64,000 bases of DNA from Desulfolutivibrio sulfodismutans DSM 3696 (GCF_013376455.1 NZ_CP045504.1:3865001-3929000); one strand, 5' to 3'. Shown: positions 50,879 through 60,191, numbered from the stretch's first letter. Made by a program: numbers and translations. Notes: generated by a model from the sequence alone, not told the origin.

Positions 50879-51379
50879 TCACAGGACAAGTTCCATGCGC
50901 AGGCAGTCCCGGGGCAGGGTGTAGCGGTCGTCGGGACAGCATTCCGCCACCCGGAACCCGGCTTTCTCGTACATGGCCCGCGATGCGGGCAGGTTGTCCA
51001 CGGTCCACAAAAAAATTCCGGCAAAACCGTGTTCCCGGCTCCAGGAAAGCCCCCGGCGCAGCATGGCCTTGCCCGCTCCCCGGCGATGGCAGGCCGGGTC
51101 CACGATGACGAAGCGCATCTGGGCCCAGCCTGGGCGGGCCGTGCGGCCGACCATGGCCAGGGAGCCGATCATGGCCTCGCCCAGATGGGCGGTGACCAGC
51201 AGGTCGTGGGCTACGTCGTAGCCTTCCAGAAATTCGCCCACCTCTCGGGCGATCAACAGCTCAAACGGCGCGCCCGAGCCCCATTCCCCGGCATAATACC
51301 GGCCGTGCAACTCCACGATGCGGCCCACCGCCCCGGGCTCGTAGCCCTCGCGCAATTCCACCTTTCGCGTCGAATCCAT
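50879..51379 (-). CDS. GNAT-family N-acetyltransferase
   Basis: 166 residues. Acetyl-CoA-binding motif A is seen in MRFVIVDPACHRRGAGKAMLRRG, with motif B in FLWTVDNLPASRAMYEKAGF. The substrate cannot be inferred. GGAGG lies upstream of the ATG at 51379. Converges with the histidine phosphatase gene. Confidence 0.88.
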   Translation of the reverse strand: MDSTRKVELREGYEPGAVGRIVELHGRYYAGEWGSGAPFELLIAREVGEFLEGYDVAHDLLVTAHLGEAMIGSLAMVGRTARPGWAQMRFVIVDPACHRRGAGKAMLRRGLSWSREHGFAGIFLWTVDNLPASRAMYEKAGFRVAECCPDDRYTLPRDCLRMELVL

Positions 51380-51496
51380 TGCTTCCTCCCGATAACGTCT
51401 CGTGGCGCGTCCCCTGGAAAATACGGTTTTTTATCCATGCTCATGCGTTCACGTTTTTGTCCGCAGAAAGCCTTGTGCGCTTTTCACGGACGCGAG

Positions 51497-52297
51497 TTAG
51501 CCGACATAGGGCCGGGCGGACTCCCACAGATGCTCGAAAGCCAGGTTCATCATGGCCACCATGCCCCGGTTGCGGATGACGACGGCGGTGAACCCCGGTT
51601 CGCCCGCCGTGGGATCCTGCATGGACACGAGCACCACTTCGTCGTCGAAGGCCTGCATCTTGAGCGGCAACTCGCGGATCAGGCGCACCACAAGGCCCCG
51701 GCCCGAGAGATCGTCGATCCACCCCCGCAGCAGGGGGTCGTCCAGGGCGGCCTCCTCGTACAGCGCCCGGTAGCAAAGCCCCCGGGCCAGGGGAACCTCC
51801 ATGAAGGCCGTGTTCTGATCGGGGCTTAAGATCAGCGGCCGCCGCACGCAGGAGTTCACCCGCGCCCTGGCCGCCCCGGCCAGCAGCAACGCCCTGTGGC
51901 CGATGCGGGCCGCCCCGGCCAGCACCTCTACATAGGCCAGGGGGTCGTTTTGGCCTTTTCCGGCCAAAAAAATCGGTCCCAGTTCCTCGGTAAGCGCCGT
52001 CACGGCGGCCCGGGTCCGGGCCCGCTCCCGCTCAAGCTCCGTGAGCCGCTCCTGGCCGAGCATCTCCAAGGCCTGCCCCGGCTCCAGGGCCGCGTAGCTT
52101 TTGGGCGAGTCCTCCCGGATCAGGCACAGGCCCTTGGCCGTAAGCGACTCCAGCACGTCGTAGACCCGCTGCCTGGGAATCTTGGCCAGGGCCGCCACCT
52201 CGGCCGGGGAGAGTCGGGGGCGGCCCAGAAGGGCCAGGTAGGCCTGGGCCTCGTAGGAGGTCAGCCCTAAAAGGGCCAGGGACGCAGGGTCGGGCAT
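51497..52297 (-). CDS. TrmB-family transcriptional regulator
   Basis: 266 residues. N-terminal winged helix (LLGLTSYEAQAYLALLGRPRLSPAEVAALAKIPRQRVYDVLESL) followed by a coiled coil and a TrmB-type C-terminal effector domain. Divergent from the sulfotransferase gene, with two copies of an inverted repeat in between, so it probably represses that gene and itself. Confidence 0.87.
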   Translation of the reverse strand: MPDPASLALLGLTSYEAQAYLALLGRPRLSPAEVAALAKIPRQRVYDVLESLTAKGLCLIREDSPKSYAALEPGQALEMLGQERLTELERERARTRAAVTALTEELGPIFLAGKGQNDPLAYVEVLAGAARIGHRALLLAGAARARVNSCVRRPLILSPDQNTAFMEVPLARGLCYRALYEEAALDDPLLRGWIDDLSGRGLVVRLIRELPLKMQAFDDEVVLVSMQDPTAGEPGFTAVVIRNRGMVAMMNLAFEHLWESARPYVG

Positions 52298-52611
52298 GTG
52301 TCACCACCTTGTTGTGGCGGCATAGTGTCACCACTGGATGGTGGTGTCAAGCGTCGATTTGGCGGCCCAGCCGTCGCGGCGGGGTTTGCAGTCGAAATGC
52401 CGCCCTGGAAACCTTGTGCGCCGCCCGGCCCGGCCTCGGAGGGCGCGGGCTGGAGGCCTGCTTGGGTTGGAACGGGATTTGCTGGAAATCTCCCCGGATG
52501 GTACGGCCGACAACGCGGTGACGCCCGGCCTGCGTGGCCGGGAAGCCCGGGCATGTCCCGGACGTTCACGCCTGACCGGGCTCGTCCGTCCCTTCGGAGG
52601 AAAGACGCCTC
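52298..52611. other. Divergent region of the TrmB regulator and sulfotransferase
   Basis: 314 bases with two operator-like inverted repeats next to the regulator start and no gene; frames crossing it are shadows. Confidence 0.5.
52302..52346. promoter_or_regulatory. Two operator-like inverted repeats CACCAC-N6-GTGGYG
   Basis: CACCAC-N6-GTGGCG at 52302-52319 and CACCAC-N6-GTGGTG at 52329-52346, spaced 27 bases start to start, 5 bases upstream of the trmB-like ATG. Likely binding sites for the TrmB-family protein. Confidence 0.6.
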
Positions 52612-53502
52612 ATGGCCGAGCCTTTTTTCTTTTTGCATCTGCCGCGCACCGCCGGGACGACGGTCAACGACATCCTGCGGGGCAATTTTCGGCCAGGTGA
52701 GATGCTGTCCCTGTACCGGGACAGCGACTTTATGCGTTTGGAGGGCTGCGACGCCACGGCCCTGGAGGGCATCCGCCTGATTCAGGGCCACACCCTGCTG
52801 CACAATTACGATCCGCCGATGATGTATTCCCGGCCGGTGCGGGTGTTCACCTTCCTACGCCATCCCGTGGAGCGGCTGGTCTCCGAATACGTCTTCCTGA
52901 AAACCTGGCCGGAGACCGCGCTGTACCGGTTTTTAAACGACAACGCCGTCACTTTCCAGGATTACGTGACCAGTATGCGCCGGGAATTGAAGTATCGCGG
53001 CAAAAATCCCATGACCCGGCTTGTGTCCGGGTGTGATTTCGATCTGGACGGCTTTCCGCGCCAGGCCCTGGACACGGCCAAGCGGCATCTGGAGACGGTG
53101 TTTTGCTGCTTCGGCCTCAAGGAGCGTTTTGACGAGAGCCTGCTTTTGATCGGGGACGTTCTGGGCCTGCAAAACGTCTCTTACGAGCGGCGCAACGTGT
53201 TGGCCAAGGGGGTCAAGGAGGACATAAGCGAGGCGGACGTCCACCTGGCCCTGGAGAAAAACGCGGCGGATATGGAACTGTACGCCTTTGCCTGCGACCT
53301 GTTTGCGGCCCGGACGGCGGAAAAAGGACCGGGCTTTGCGGCCCGGGTGCGGCGGTTTCGGGCCGTCAACGCCAGATACGCCAAGGTCTGCTCGCTCATT
53401 GCCCAAAAGACCGGGGCGGTCGGAACCGGGGACATTGAAAATCCCAAGGACGCCTTCCTGTTTCCTGACCGGCCTCCCAAAGAAAACGGCGGCCCGGAAT
53501 AG
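52612..53502 (+). CDS. Sulfotransferase family protein
   Basis: 296 residues. The PAPS-binding signatures are visible: 5'-phosphosulfate loop HLPRTAGTT near residue 9 and 3'-phosphate site FTFLRHPVERLVSEY near residue 77. Similar to sulfotransferases acting on polysaccharides or lipids. GGAGGAAAG precedes the ATG. It is divergent from the TrmB regulator. The acceptor is unknown. Confidence 0.85.
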   Translation: MAEPFFFLHLPRTAGTTVNDILRGNFRPGEMLSLYRDSDFMRLEGCDATALEGIRLIQGHTLLHNYDPPMMYSRPVRVFTFLRHPVERLVSEYVFLKTWPETALYRFLNDNAVTFQDYVTSMRRELKYRGKNPMTRLVSGCDFDLDGFPRQALDTAKRHLETVFCCFGLKERFDESLLLIGDVLGLQNVSYERRNVLAKGVKEDISEADVHLALEKNAADMELYAFACDLFAARTAEKGPGFAARVRRFRAVNARYAKVCSLIAQKTGAVGTGDIENPKDAFLFPDRPPKENGGPE

Positions 53503-53576
53503 GACGGCCGTTTACAGCGGGTCGCCTACCGGATATGCAGCGGATCGCGCCTGCCGCGCGGTAAGGAGAAACGGCC

Positions 53577-53960
53577 ATGACCATGGAGAAGATCATCATC
53601 CCGCACCAGGCGGTGAAGCTGCGCAAGAAAAAGCCGCCGCCAGCGGTGGCGCATCGCGACCGCCGCGTCTATAACCGAAAGGCCAAACACAAAAAAAAGG
53701 CCCTGGAGCAGTCCGGGGCCTTTTTCTTGGTGCGCCAGGGGCGACGGCGGACCTGCACAAGGGATTGCCTTTCCGACGGTGTCGACAGATGCGCAGGGCT
53801 GTCGAAAGGTGACGGGAGAAGAGGTCGCAAATGGTGTAATGGCGGGTCGAGCGGTGGGGATGGGAAATTCGTCATGATGCGGTGCAATAAAGTCGTCGTG
53901 GCGCTTGCTGCCTGCCGTACGCATCATTATTTTGACCTAGAATATCGCTGTAAGTGTTGA
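53577..53960 (+). CDS. Small basic conserved protein, copy 1 (terminator inside frame)
   Basis: The first 48 codons encode a Lys/Arg-rich sequence (EKIIIPHQAVKLRKKK, then HRDRRVYNRKAKHKKK) with GGAG upstream of the ATG. The same DNA recurs at 56814-56966 with a one-base frameshift and at 60192-60258 truncated. A rho-independent terminator hairpin lies within the frame at 53697-53726, so codons beyond about 50 are probably not transcribed or not meaningful. I recall similar small basic proteins in Desulfovibrio but cannot name a function. The true 3' end is uncertain. Confidence 0.45.
   Translation: MTMEKIIIPHQAVKLRKKKPPPAVAHRDRRVYNRKAKHKKKALEQSGAFFLVRQGRRRTCTRDCLSDGVDRCAGLSKGDGRRGRKWCNGGSSGGDGKFVMMRCNKVVVALAACRTHHYFDLEYRCKC
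53697..53726 (+). terminator. Terminator in small-ORF element, copy 1
   Basis: AAGGCCCTGG-N6-CCGGGGCCTT followed by TTTC. Identical hairpins follow copies 2 and 3. Confidence 0.8.
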
Positions 53961-54168
53961 TGGATGTCATCGATTGCGCGACAGGTATGACGCATCTGTT
54001 CGTGTCTGAGGCGGTATCAAATTCATGATGCGGCAATTAAAAAATATTGCGGGAAGCCGATGCCTTCTGTAGAATATGCACACGGCCATTCGGCCGCTCG
54101 TACTCCGAGGCCCAGGCGGACCCTGCCGCACATGCCGCCGGGATCATCTCCCCCTGTTGGAGGCCCTC

Positions 54169-56811
54169 ATGCGTAAAGGGAATGCCTTTTCCTGTCTGTC
54201 AGTCCTTGTCGTGTGTCTTCTCCTGCCTGTCGCCTCCCCGGCCGCCGAATCCTTCCAGTTCAGCCGTTTCGCGCCGCAGGATACGGGGCAGTTCGCCTAT
54301 ACGGATCTGAATATGCCAAGCGGGGTCGCGGGCGACGCCGCAGGCAACATCTATGTGGCGGACACCGGCAACGACCGGGTCCGAAAGTACTCAGCGGCAG
54401 GCGTCCTGCTCGCCGAATGGGGGACAAGCGGGACCGGGGACGGACAGTTTTCCGGGCCGGCCGGCATCGCCGTGGACGGGGCCGGGAACGTCTATGTGGC
54501 GGACACCGGCAATAACCGCATCCAGAAATTCTCGTCAAACGGGGTTCTTACGGCCAAATGGGGCGGCCTGGGGAATGGAGACGGCCAGTTCGCGTCCCCG
54601 CGCGGCGTGGCCGTGGACGGGTCCGGAAACGTCTATGTGGCGGACACCGGCAATAACCGCATCCAGAAATTCGCCCCGAACGGAACCTTTGCGGCCGCAT
54701 GGGGCTTGCCCGGATCGGGGGACGGGGAGTTTTCGGATCCGCGCGGCGTGGCCGTGGACGCCTCGGGAAACATCTATGTCGCGGATTCGGGGAACAACCG
54801 CATCCAGGAGCTCTCGCCGGAGGGCTTCTGCATCACGATTTGGGGGGAGGCGGGTTCCGGAATCGGGCAGTTCAATGTGGTCCATGGGGTGGCCGTCGAC
54901 ACGCAGGGTCACGTTTATGCGGCGGATTACAACAACAGCCGCGTTCAGGTATTCACCTCCGAAGGCGACGTTTTGGGGAATTGGGGCGGCTATGGCGTAG
55001 GCGACGGCCAGCTCGAATATCCGACCGGAGTCGCCGTGGCCGCCTCGGGCGACATTCTCGTCGCCGACACGCTCAACAACCGGATCGTGAAATATTCCGC
55101 GGCGGGAAATTTCCTGATGAAGCTCGGCTCCGTCGGAAACGCCAGCGGCCAGTTGAACATGCCGCAGCACCTGGCCATGGACGCCTCCGGGAACGTCTTC
55201 GTCGCCGAATGGGGCAACAACCGCATCCAGAAGTACAATGCCGATGGCGAGACCTCGCTTTTGTTCGGCTTTTCCGGATCGGGCAACGGACAGTTCTCCA
55301 GACCGTGCGGGGTGGCCGTCGACGCCGCGGGCAACATCTACGTCGCGGACACCTACAACCATCGCATCCAGAAATTCGACTCGACCGGCGGCTTTGCGGC
55401 CAAATGGGGGTCGAACGGCACGGGCGACAGCCAGTTCTCTTTTCCCGAGGATCTGGCCGTGGACAGCGGCGGGAACGTCTATGTGGCCGATAAAAGCAAC
55501 AACCGCATCCAGAAATTTGCTTCCGACGGAACCTTTGCGGCCAAGTGGGGGACAAGCGGCGCCGGGAACGGGCAGTTCAACAGGCCCTCCGGCGTGGCCG
55601 TCGGCCCGGGCGGCGTCGTCTACGTCGCGGACACCTACAACCATCGCATCCAGAAATTCACGGCGGACGGCGTTTTCGCCGCAAAATGGGGGACAAGCGG
55701 CACGGGCGACGGGCAGTTTGCGTACCCGACCGGGGTGGCCGTGGACGCCTCCGGCAACGTCTTCGTGACGGACAACAGCAACTCCCGGGTGCAGAAGTTC
55801 ACCTCCGCCGGGGTCTTTGCAGCCAAATGGGGCAGCGCAGGGACCGGCGACGGGAAATTCAACGCGCCTGTCGGCGTGGCCGTGGACGCCGGGGGAAACC
55901 TCTTTGTGTCCGACGGCGGCAACCGCATCCAGAAGGGGACGCCCGTCGCCATGGCGGCGCAGCTCGAATCTCCGCCGCCTGCCGCCACGACCCAGACCGG
56001 CTATTCCCTGACAGTCGGCGGGACTGGTGTTGTGCAATACCGCTACCGCCTCGACGGCGGGGCCTGGAACGCCGCCGTCCCCGTGGCCACGCCCCTCGCG
56101 CTGACCCTGGCCGAGGGGAGCCACACCCTGGAGCTTGTGGGCGGGGATACATGGGGCAACTGGCAGGCAACGGATTCGCCCACCACCTACACCTGGACCA
56201 TCGACGTCACGGCCCCCACGGCGGAACTGACCGGGGTTCCCGTGGGCAGCGTCAACACCACCGCCGCCGTCGTCACCGTGGGCGGCCAGGGCGCGGTGTG
56301 GTATCGCTATCGCCTGGGGGCCGGATTCTGGACTCCGTCGTGGTCCGTGGAGCGGCAGATCATTCTGAGCGATATGGCCGAGGGCGCGCACACCCTCTCC
56401 GTGGTCGCGGCCGACGCCCTGGGCAACTGGCAATCGACGGATGCGCCGACCAGCGCCACGTGGACCGTGGACCTGACCGCCCCGGGCGATCCGGTCATCC
56501 CGCCGGGCGACAATCCCGGCACCCAGACCACCGCCCGGCCGACCCTGCGCTGGACGGCCGCGACCGGGGCCACGCAATACCTGATCGAGGTCAGCGACTC
56601 CGCCGACTTCTCGTCGCCGCTCGTCAGCCGCGTGGTGTCCGGAACCTCCTATACCCTGGCCGACATCGAGGCCCTGGTGCGCACCGGCGTCTGGTATTGG
56701 CGGGTGCGCGCCCTGGACGCGGCCGGGAACCAGGGGAGCTGGGTCACGGGTTCGTTCGAATACAAGGCTGCGGCAGCCGGAGGGATGATCCTGCTGTTGC
56801 TTCAGGAATAG
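54169..56811 (+). CDS. Secreted NHL-repeat protein 1
   Basis: 880 residues. Signal peptide (MRKGNAFSCLSVLVVCLLLP, cleavage about residue 29). Residues about 48-590 hold 12 NHL repeats of 47 residues (G-x-GQF-x(2)-P-x-GVAVD-x-GNVYVADT-x-NNRIQKF), suited to two six-bladed beta-propellers. Then two Ig-like repeats (about 598-770) ending in GNWQ, a fibronectin III-like domain, and the tail AAGGMILLLLQE. The start at 54169 has GGAGG upstream; the frame is open further but lacks support. Extracellular or surface protein, binding function inferred only. First of three tandem paralogues. Confidence 0.85.
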   Translation: MRKGNAFSCLSVLVVCLLLPVASPAAESFQFSRFAPQDTGQFAYTDLNMPSGVAGDAAGNIYVADTGNDRVRKYSAAGVLLAEWGTSGTGDGQFSGPAGIAVDGAGNVYVADTGNNRIQKFSSNGVLTAKWGGLGNGDGQFASPRGVAVDGSGNVYVADTGNNRIQKFAPNGTFAAAWGLPGSGDGEFSDPRGVAVDASGNIYVADSGNNRIQELSPEGFCITIWGEAGSGIGQFNVVHGVAVDTQGHVYAADYNNSRVQVFTSEGDVLGNWGGYGVGDGQLEYPTGVAVAASGDILVADTLNNRIVKYSAAGNFLMKLGSVGNASGQLNMPQHLAMDASGNVFVAEWGNNRIQKYNADGETSLLFGFSGSGNGQFSRPCGVAVDAAGNIYVADTYNHRIQKFDSTGGFAAKWGSNGTGDSQFSFPEDLAVDSGGNVYVADKSNNRIQKFASDGTFAAKWGTSGAGNGQFNRPSGVAVGPGGVVYVADTYNHRIQKFTADGVFAAKWGTSGTGDGQFAYPTGVAVDASGNVFVTDNSNSRVQKFTSAGVFAAKWGSAGTGDGKFNAPVGVAVDAGGNLFVSDGGNRIQKGTPVAMAAQLESPPPAATTQTGYSLTVGGTGVVQYRYRLDGGAWNAAVPVATPLALTLAEGSHTLELVGGDTWGNWQATDSPTTYTWTIDVTAPTAELTGVPVGSVNTTAAVVTVGGQGAVWYRYRLGAGFWTPSWSVERQIILSDMAEGAHTLSVVAADALGNWQSTDAPTSATWTVDLTAPGDPVIPPGDNPGTQTTARPTLRWTAATGATQYLIEVSDSADFSSPLVSRVVSGTSYTLADIEALVRTGVWYWRVRALDAAGNQGSWVTGSFEYKAAAAGGMILLLLQE
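56461..56811 (+). repeat. 351-bp exact repeat (copy 1) at the 3' end of NHL gene 1
   Basis: Identical base for base to 59837-60187 as far as I could compare by eye, including the stop codon, whereas the sequence immediately before and the repeats upstream differ. Indicates recent duplication or gene conversion. Confidence 0.85.
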
Positions 56812-56813
56812 CG

Positions 56814-56966
56814 CATGCGGCGGCGGGAAACGATCGTCATCCCGCACAAGGCGGTGAAGCTGCGCAAAAAAAGCCGCCGCCTGCTGCGGCGCATCGCGAC
56901 CGCCGCGTCTATAACCGAAAGGCTAAGCATAAAAACAAGGCCCTGGAGCAGTCCGGGGCCTTTTTC
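56814..56966 (+). pseudogene. Small basic protein element, copy 2 (frameshifted)
   Basis: Copy of the element at 53577-53726, two bases after the stop of NHL gene 1. One base is missing in the poly-A stretch after the LRKK codons (AAGAAAAAG in copy 1, AAAAAAAG here), so the reading frame breaks. The same terminator follows at 56937-56966. Could also be phase-variable. Confidence 0.65.
56937..56966 (+). terminator. Terminator of NHL gene 1
   Basis: AAGGCCCTGG-N6-CCGGGGCCTTTTTC hairpin with T tract, 126 bases after the stop codon. Confidence 0.85.
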
Positions 56967-57562
56967 GTTGAGGAGGATCTGAAGTCAAGGCCGAAGATGC
57001 GTGGCGCGTCAAACTGGACGGGTCTGATGCAGACCTGAATAGTGTCTATATGTGCATGTGCAAGAGATAATAGACTGCCTAATATATCAGAGAAATATGA
57101 TAGAGTGGTTTGGGGTACAAATGGCATGGCGTGTTTTGAGGGAATCCGTCTGTGTCTGGATTGGCGGATATACGACGCTATTTCATGATATATGGACCCT
57201 GCTTTGACATGGAATGTGGTAATACATCATTCATGGTGCGACAGTGTCGTGTCGGTGGATGGCAGAATGGTTTTCAGTAGTGTGCGCCGCTCGCTTTCGG
57301 TCTGCGACCATCGAGATTGTTTTGTGGATACGTATGAAATAGAAAAATACTTTGATATTTTTCGTATTTATATGCATGCTTGCGACGAACGCAAAGAAAG
57401 TGCTTGTCGTGCGTCCGTGTATTCGGTAATGATTAAGAAAATTATACTTTCTGCCGATATCATTGCAGATTTTTCACAGCACCCCTCCGTCCGCGCCAGG
57501 AGGTTTTGTGACCGGGGCGTCGATACCGACGCCCCGGTCTACATTTCCCAAGGAGCCACGCC
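56967..57562. other. Low-GC intergenic region between NHL genes 1 and 2
   Basis: About 600 bases, AT-rich for most of its length. It includes a perfect hairpin ACCGGGGCGTCG-ATAC-CGACGCCCCGGT at 57511-57538, just upstream of the ribosome site of gene 2. A 128-codon frame from 57192 overlaps the start of gene 2 and has no recognisable product. Confidence 0.5.
57511..57538 (+). promoter_or_regulatory. 5'-leader stem-loop of NHL gene 2
   Basis: 12-bp perfect GC-rich stem with ATAC loop ending 24 bases before the ATG at 57563 and directly before AAGGAGCC. No T tract follows, so it is not a terminator; it may stabilise the mRNA or control initiation. Confidence 0.45.
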
Positions 57563-60187
57563 ATGCGTCACGGGATAGCCTTCTTGCGCCTTCTTGCCCT
57601 CCTGCTTGGGGTTGTCCTGCCGACGGCGGCATTTGCCGCCGACATCTTCCAGTTCAGTCATTTTGTTCCAACAGATTCGGCGCAGTTCACGTATGCAAGT
57701 CTCAGTTCTCCCAGTGGTGTTGCTGTTGACGCCTCCGGAAATGTCTATGTGGCGGATACCTTTAACCATCGCATCCAGAAATTCTCATCCAGCGGCGAGT
57801 TCCTGACCACGTGGGGAAGTTCTGGCTCAAATGACGGGCAGTTCGCCTATCCCGGTGGTGTCGCTGTTGACGCCGCCGGAAATGTCTATGTCGCGGATAC
57901 CAATAACAGCCGCATCCAAAAATTTTCCTCCAGCGGGATGTTCGTGACCACGTTTGGAAACCATGGCTCAGGCGACGGGCAGTTCATTTTTCCCCATGGC
58001 GTCGCTATAGACGCCTCCGGAAATGTCTATGTGGCGGATTTCTTTAATCACCGCATCCAGAAATTTTCTTCCGACGGCACCTTCCAGACCACATGGGGAA
58101 GCAATGGGTCAGGAGAAGGGCAGTTCGTATATCCTCGCGGCATCACGGTCGATACCTCAGGAAACGTCTATGTGGTGGATACCAACAACAGCCGCATCCA
58201 AAAATTCTCCTCCAGCGGGGCCTTCTTGGCCATGTGGGGAAGTACTGGCTCAGGAGACGGACAATTCAAGAGTCCACACGGCATTACGGTCGACGCCTCC
58301 GGAAACCTCTTTGTCGCAGATCAGAGTAATCACCGTATTCAGAAATTTTCCTCCGACGGCACCTTTCAAGCCACATGGGGAAGTTCTGGATCAGACGATG
58401 GACAATTCAAGAGTCCCCACGGCATCACGGTCGACGCCTCCGGAAACGTCTATGTCGCGGATAATAGTAATCACCGCATTCAGAAATTTTCTTTCGACGG
58501 CACCTTCCAGGACAAGTGGGGTAGTTCTGGATCAGGCCTCGGGCAATTCATCTATCCTGCAGGAGTCACCGTAGACGCATCCGGAAACATCTATGTGGCG
58601 GACAAGGATAACCACCGTATCCAAAAATTCGCTTCTGACGGTGCCTGCCTGGCCACGTGGGGAAGTTTTGGCTCAGGTGACGGGCAGTTCTCCTACCCTC
58701 CTGGCGTCACGACCGACGCCTCCGGAAACGTCTATGTCGCGGATTTCGGTAACTACCGCATCCAAAAATTCTCCTCCAGCGGGGCCTTTCTGACAAAATG
58801 GGGAAGTTCTGGCTCCGGCGACGGACAATTCAACATACCCCAAGGCATCACGGTCGACGCCGCTGGAAACGTCTATGTTGCGGATACCGCTAACCAACGC
58901 ATCCAGAAGTTCTCCTCCAGCGGCACCTTTCTGACCAAGTGGGGAAGTTCTGGCCAACCCCAGGGCATCACGATCGACGCCTCCGGAAATATCTATGTGG
59001 CGGATTCCGGTAACCACCGCATCCTGAAGTACTCCTCCGACGGCGACATCCAGGCCCGGTGGGGAAGTTCTGGCTCCGGCGACGGGCAATTCAATGTACC
59101 CCAAGGCATCACGGTCGACGCCTCCGGAAACGTCTATGTCGCGGATTCCAATAACCAGCGCATCCAGAAGTTCTCCTCCAGCGGAGTGTTCCTGGCCAAG
59201 TGGGGAAGTTCTGGATCAGGTGACGGGCAATTTTTTCACCCCCGGGGAGTCACCGTCGACGCTGCAGGAAACATCTATGTGGCGGATACCGAAAACCACC
59301 GCATCCAAAAGGGGCTGCTGGTCCCTCTGGCTGCGACGCTCGAATCTCCGCCGCCTGCCGCCACGACCCAGACCGGCTATTCCCTGACGGTCGGCGGGAC
59401 GGGGGTCGTGCAATATCGCTACCGCCTCGACAGCGGGGTCTGGAACGCCATCACTCCCGTGGCCACGCCCATCGCGCTGACCCTGGGCGACGGCAGCCAC
59501 ACCCTGGAGCTTGTGGGCGGTGACACATGGGGCAACTGGCAGGGAACGGACTCGGCCACCACGTATACCTGGACCATCGACGCCACGGCCCCCACGGCGG
59601 AACTGACCGGGATCCCCGTGGGCAGCGTCAACACCACCGCCGCCGTCATCACCGTGGGCGGCGAGGGCATGACGGAGTACCGCTACAGGCTGGATGCCGG
59701 ATCCTGGAGCGCGGCGCGGCCCGTGGCGCAGCAGATCCTCCTGAGCGATCTGGCCGAGGGCGCGCACACCCTGTACGTGGTCGTGGCCGACGCCCTGGGC
59801 AACTGGCAGTCCACGGATGCGGCGACCAGCGCCAGTTGGACCGTGGACCTGACCGCCCCGGGCGATCCGGTCATCCCGCCGGGCGACAATCCCGGCACCC
59901 AGACCACCGCCCGGCCGACCCTGCGCTGGACGGCCGCGACCGGGGCCACGCAATACCTGATCGAGGTCAGCGACTCCGCCGACTTCTCGTCGCCGCTCGT
60001 CAGCCGCGTGGTGTCCGGAACCTCCTATACCCTGGCCGACATCGAGGCCCTGGTGCGCACCGGCGTCTGGTATTGGCGGGTGCGCGCCCTGGACGCGGCC
60101 GGGAACCAGGGGAGCTGGGTCACGGGTTCGTTCGAATACAAGGCTGCGGCAGCCGGAGGGATGATCCTGCTGTTGCTTCAGGAATAG
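57563..60187 (+). CDS. Secreted NHL-repeat protein 2
   Basis: 874 residues with the same plan as protein 1: signal peptide (to about residue 26, AAFAAD), 12 NHL repeats (about 46-580) of 47 residues, two Ig-like repeats, fibronectin III-like domain and identical C-terminal 116 residues. Repeat 10 is about eight residues short (GSSGQPQGITI), a deletion of the linker. The DNA of the NHL units is more uniform than in gene 1. AAGGAG lies eight bases upstream of the ATG. A terminator element follows. Confidence 0.86.
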   Translation: MRHGIAFLRLLALLLGVVLPTAAFAADIFQFSHFVPTDSAQFTYASLSSPSGVAVDASGNVYVADTFNHRIQKFSSSGEFLTTWGSSGSNDGQFAYPGGVAVDAAGNVYVADTNNSRIQKFSSSGMFVTTFGNHGSGDGQFIFPHGVAIDASGNVYVADFFNHRIQKFSSDGTFQTTWGSNGSGEGQFVYPRGITVDTSGNVYVVDTNNSRIQKFSSSGAFLAMWGSTGSGDGQFKSPHGITVDASGNLFVADQSNHRIQKFSSDGTFQATWGSSGSDDGQFKSPHGITVDASGNVYVADNSNHRIQKFSFDGTFQDKWGSSGSGLGQFIYPAGVTVDASGNIYVADKDNHRIQKFASDGACLATWGSFGSGDGQFSYPPGVTTDASGNVYVADFGNYRIQKFSSSGAFLTKWGSSGSGDGQFNIPQGITVDAAGNVYVADTANQRIQKFSSSGTFLTKWGSSGQPQGITIDASGNIYVADSGNHRILKYSSDGDIQARWGSSGSGDGQFNVPQGITVDASGNVYVADSNNQRIQKFSSSGVFLAKWGSSGSGDGQFFHPRGVTVDAAGNIYVADTENHRIQKGLLVPLAATLESPPPAATTQTGYSLTVGGTGVVQYRYRLDSGVWNAITPVATPIALTLGDGSHTLELVGGDTWGNWQGTDSATTYTWTIDATAPTAELTGIPVGSVNTTAAVITVGGEGMTEYRYRLDAGSWSAARPVAQQILLSDLAEGAHTLYVVVADALGNWQSTDAATSASWTVDLTAPGDPVIPPGDNPGTQTTARPTLRWTAATGATQYLIEVSDSADFSSPLVSRVVSGTSYTLADIEALVRTGVWYWRVRALDAAGNQGSWVTGSFEYKAAAAGGMILLLLQE
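59837..60187 (+). repeat. 351-bp exact repeat (copy 2) at the 3' end of NHL gene 2
   Basis: Identical to 56461-56811; see that entry. Confidence 0.85.
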
Positions 60188-60191
60188 CTCA

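Noticed and set aside
53577-53960. Full 127-residue reading of the small basic protein
   Set aside because: The last 75 codons run through and beyond a terminator hairpin and show no conserved character; only the first 48 or so codons are credible.
54535-56847. Long minus-strand ORF (770 codons) opposite NHL gene 1
   Set aside because: Antisense shadow produced by the repeat and high GC; no signal peptide, start signal or family match, while the plus strand has all of these.
57192-57578. 128-codon ORF in the spacer before NHL gene 2
   Set aside because: It overlaps the leader hairpin and the start of gene 2, has no ribosome site and no recognisable product.
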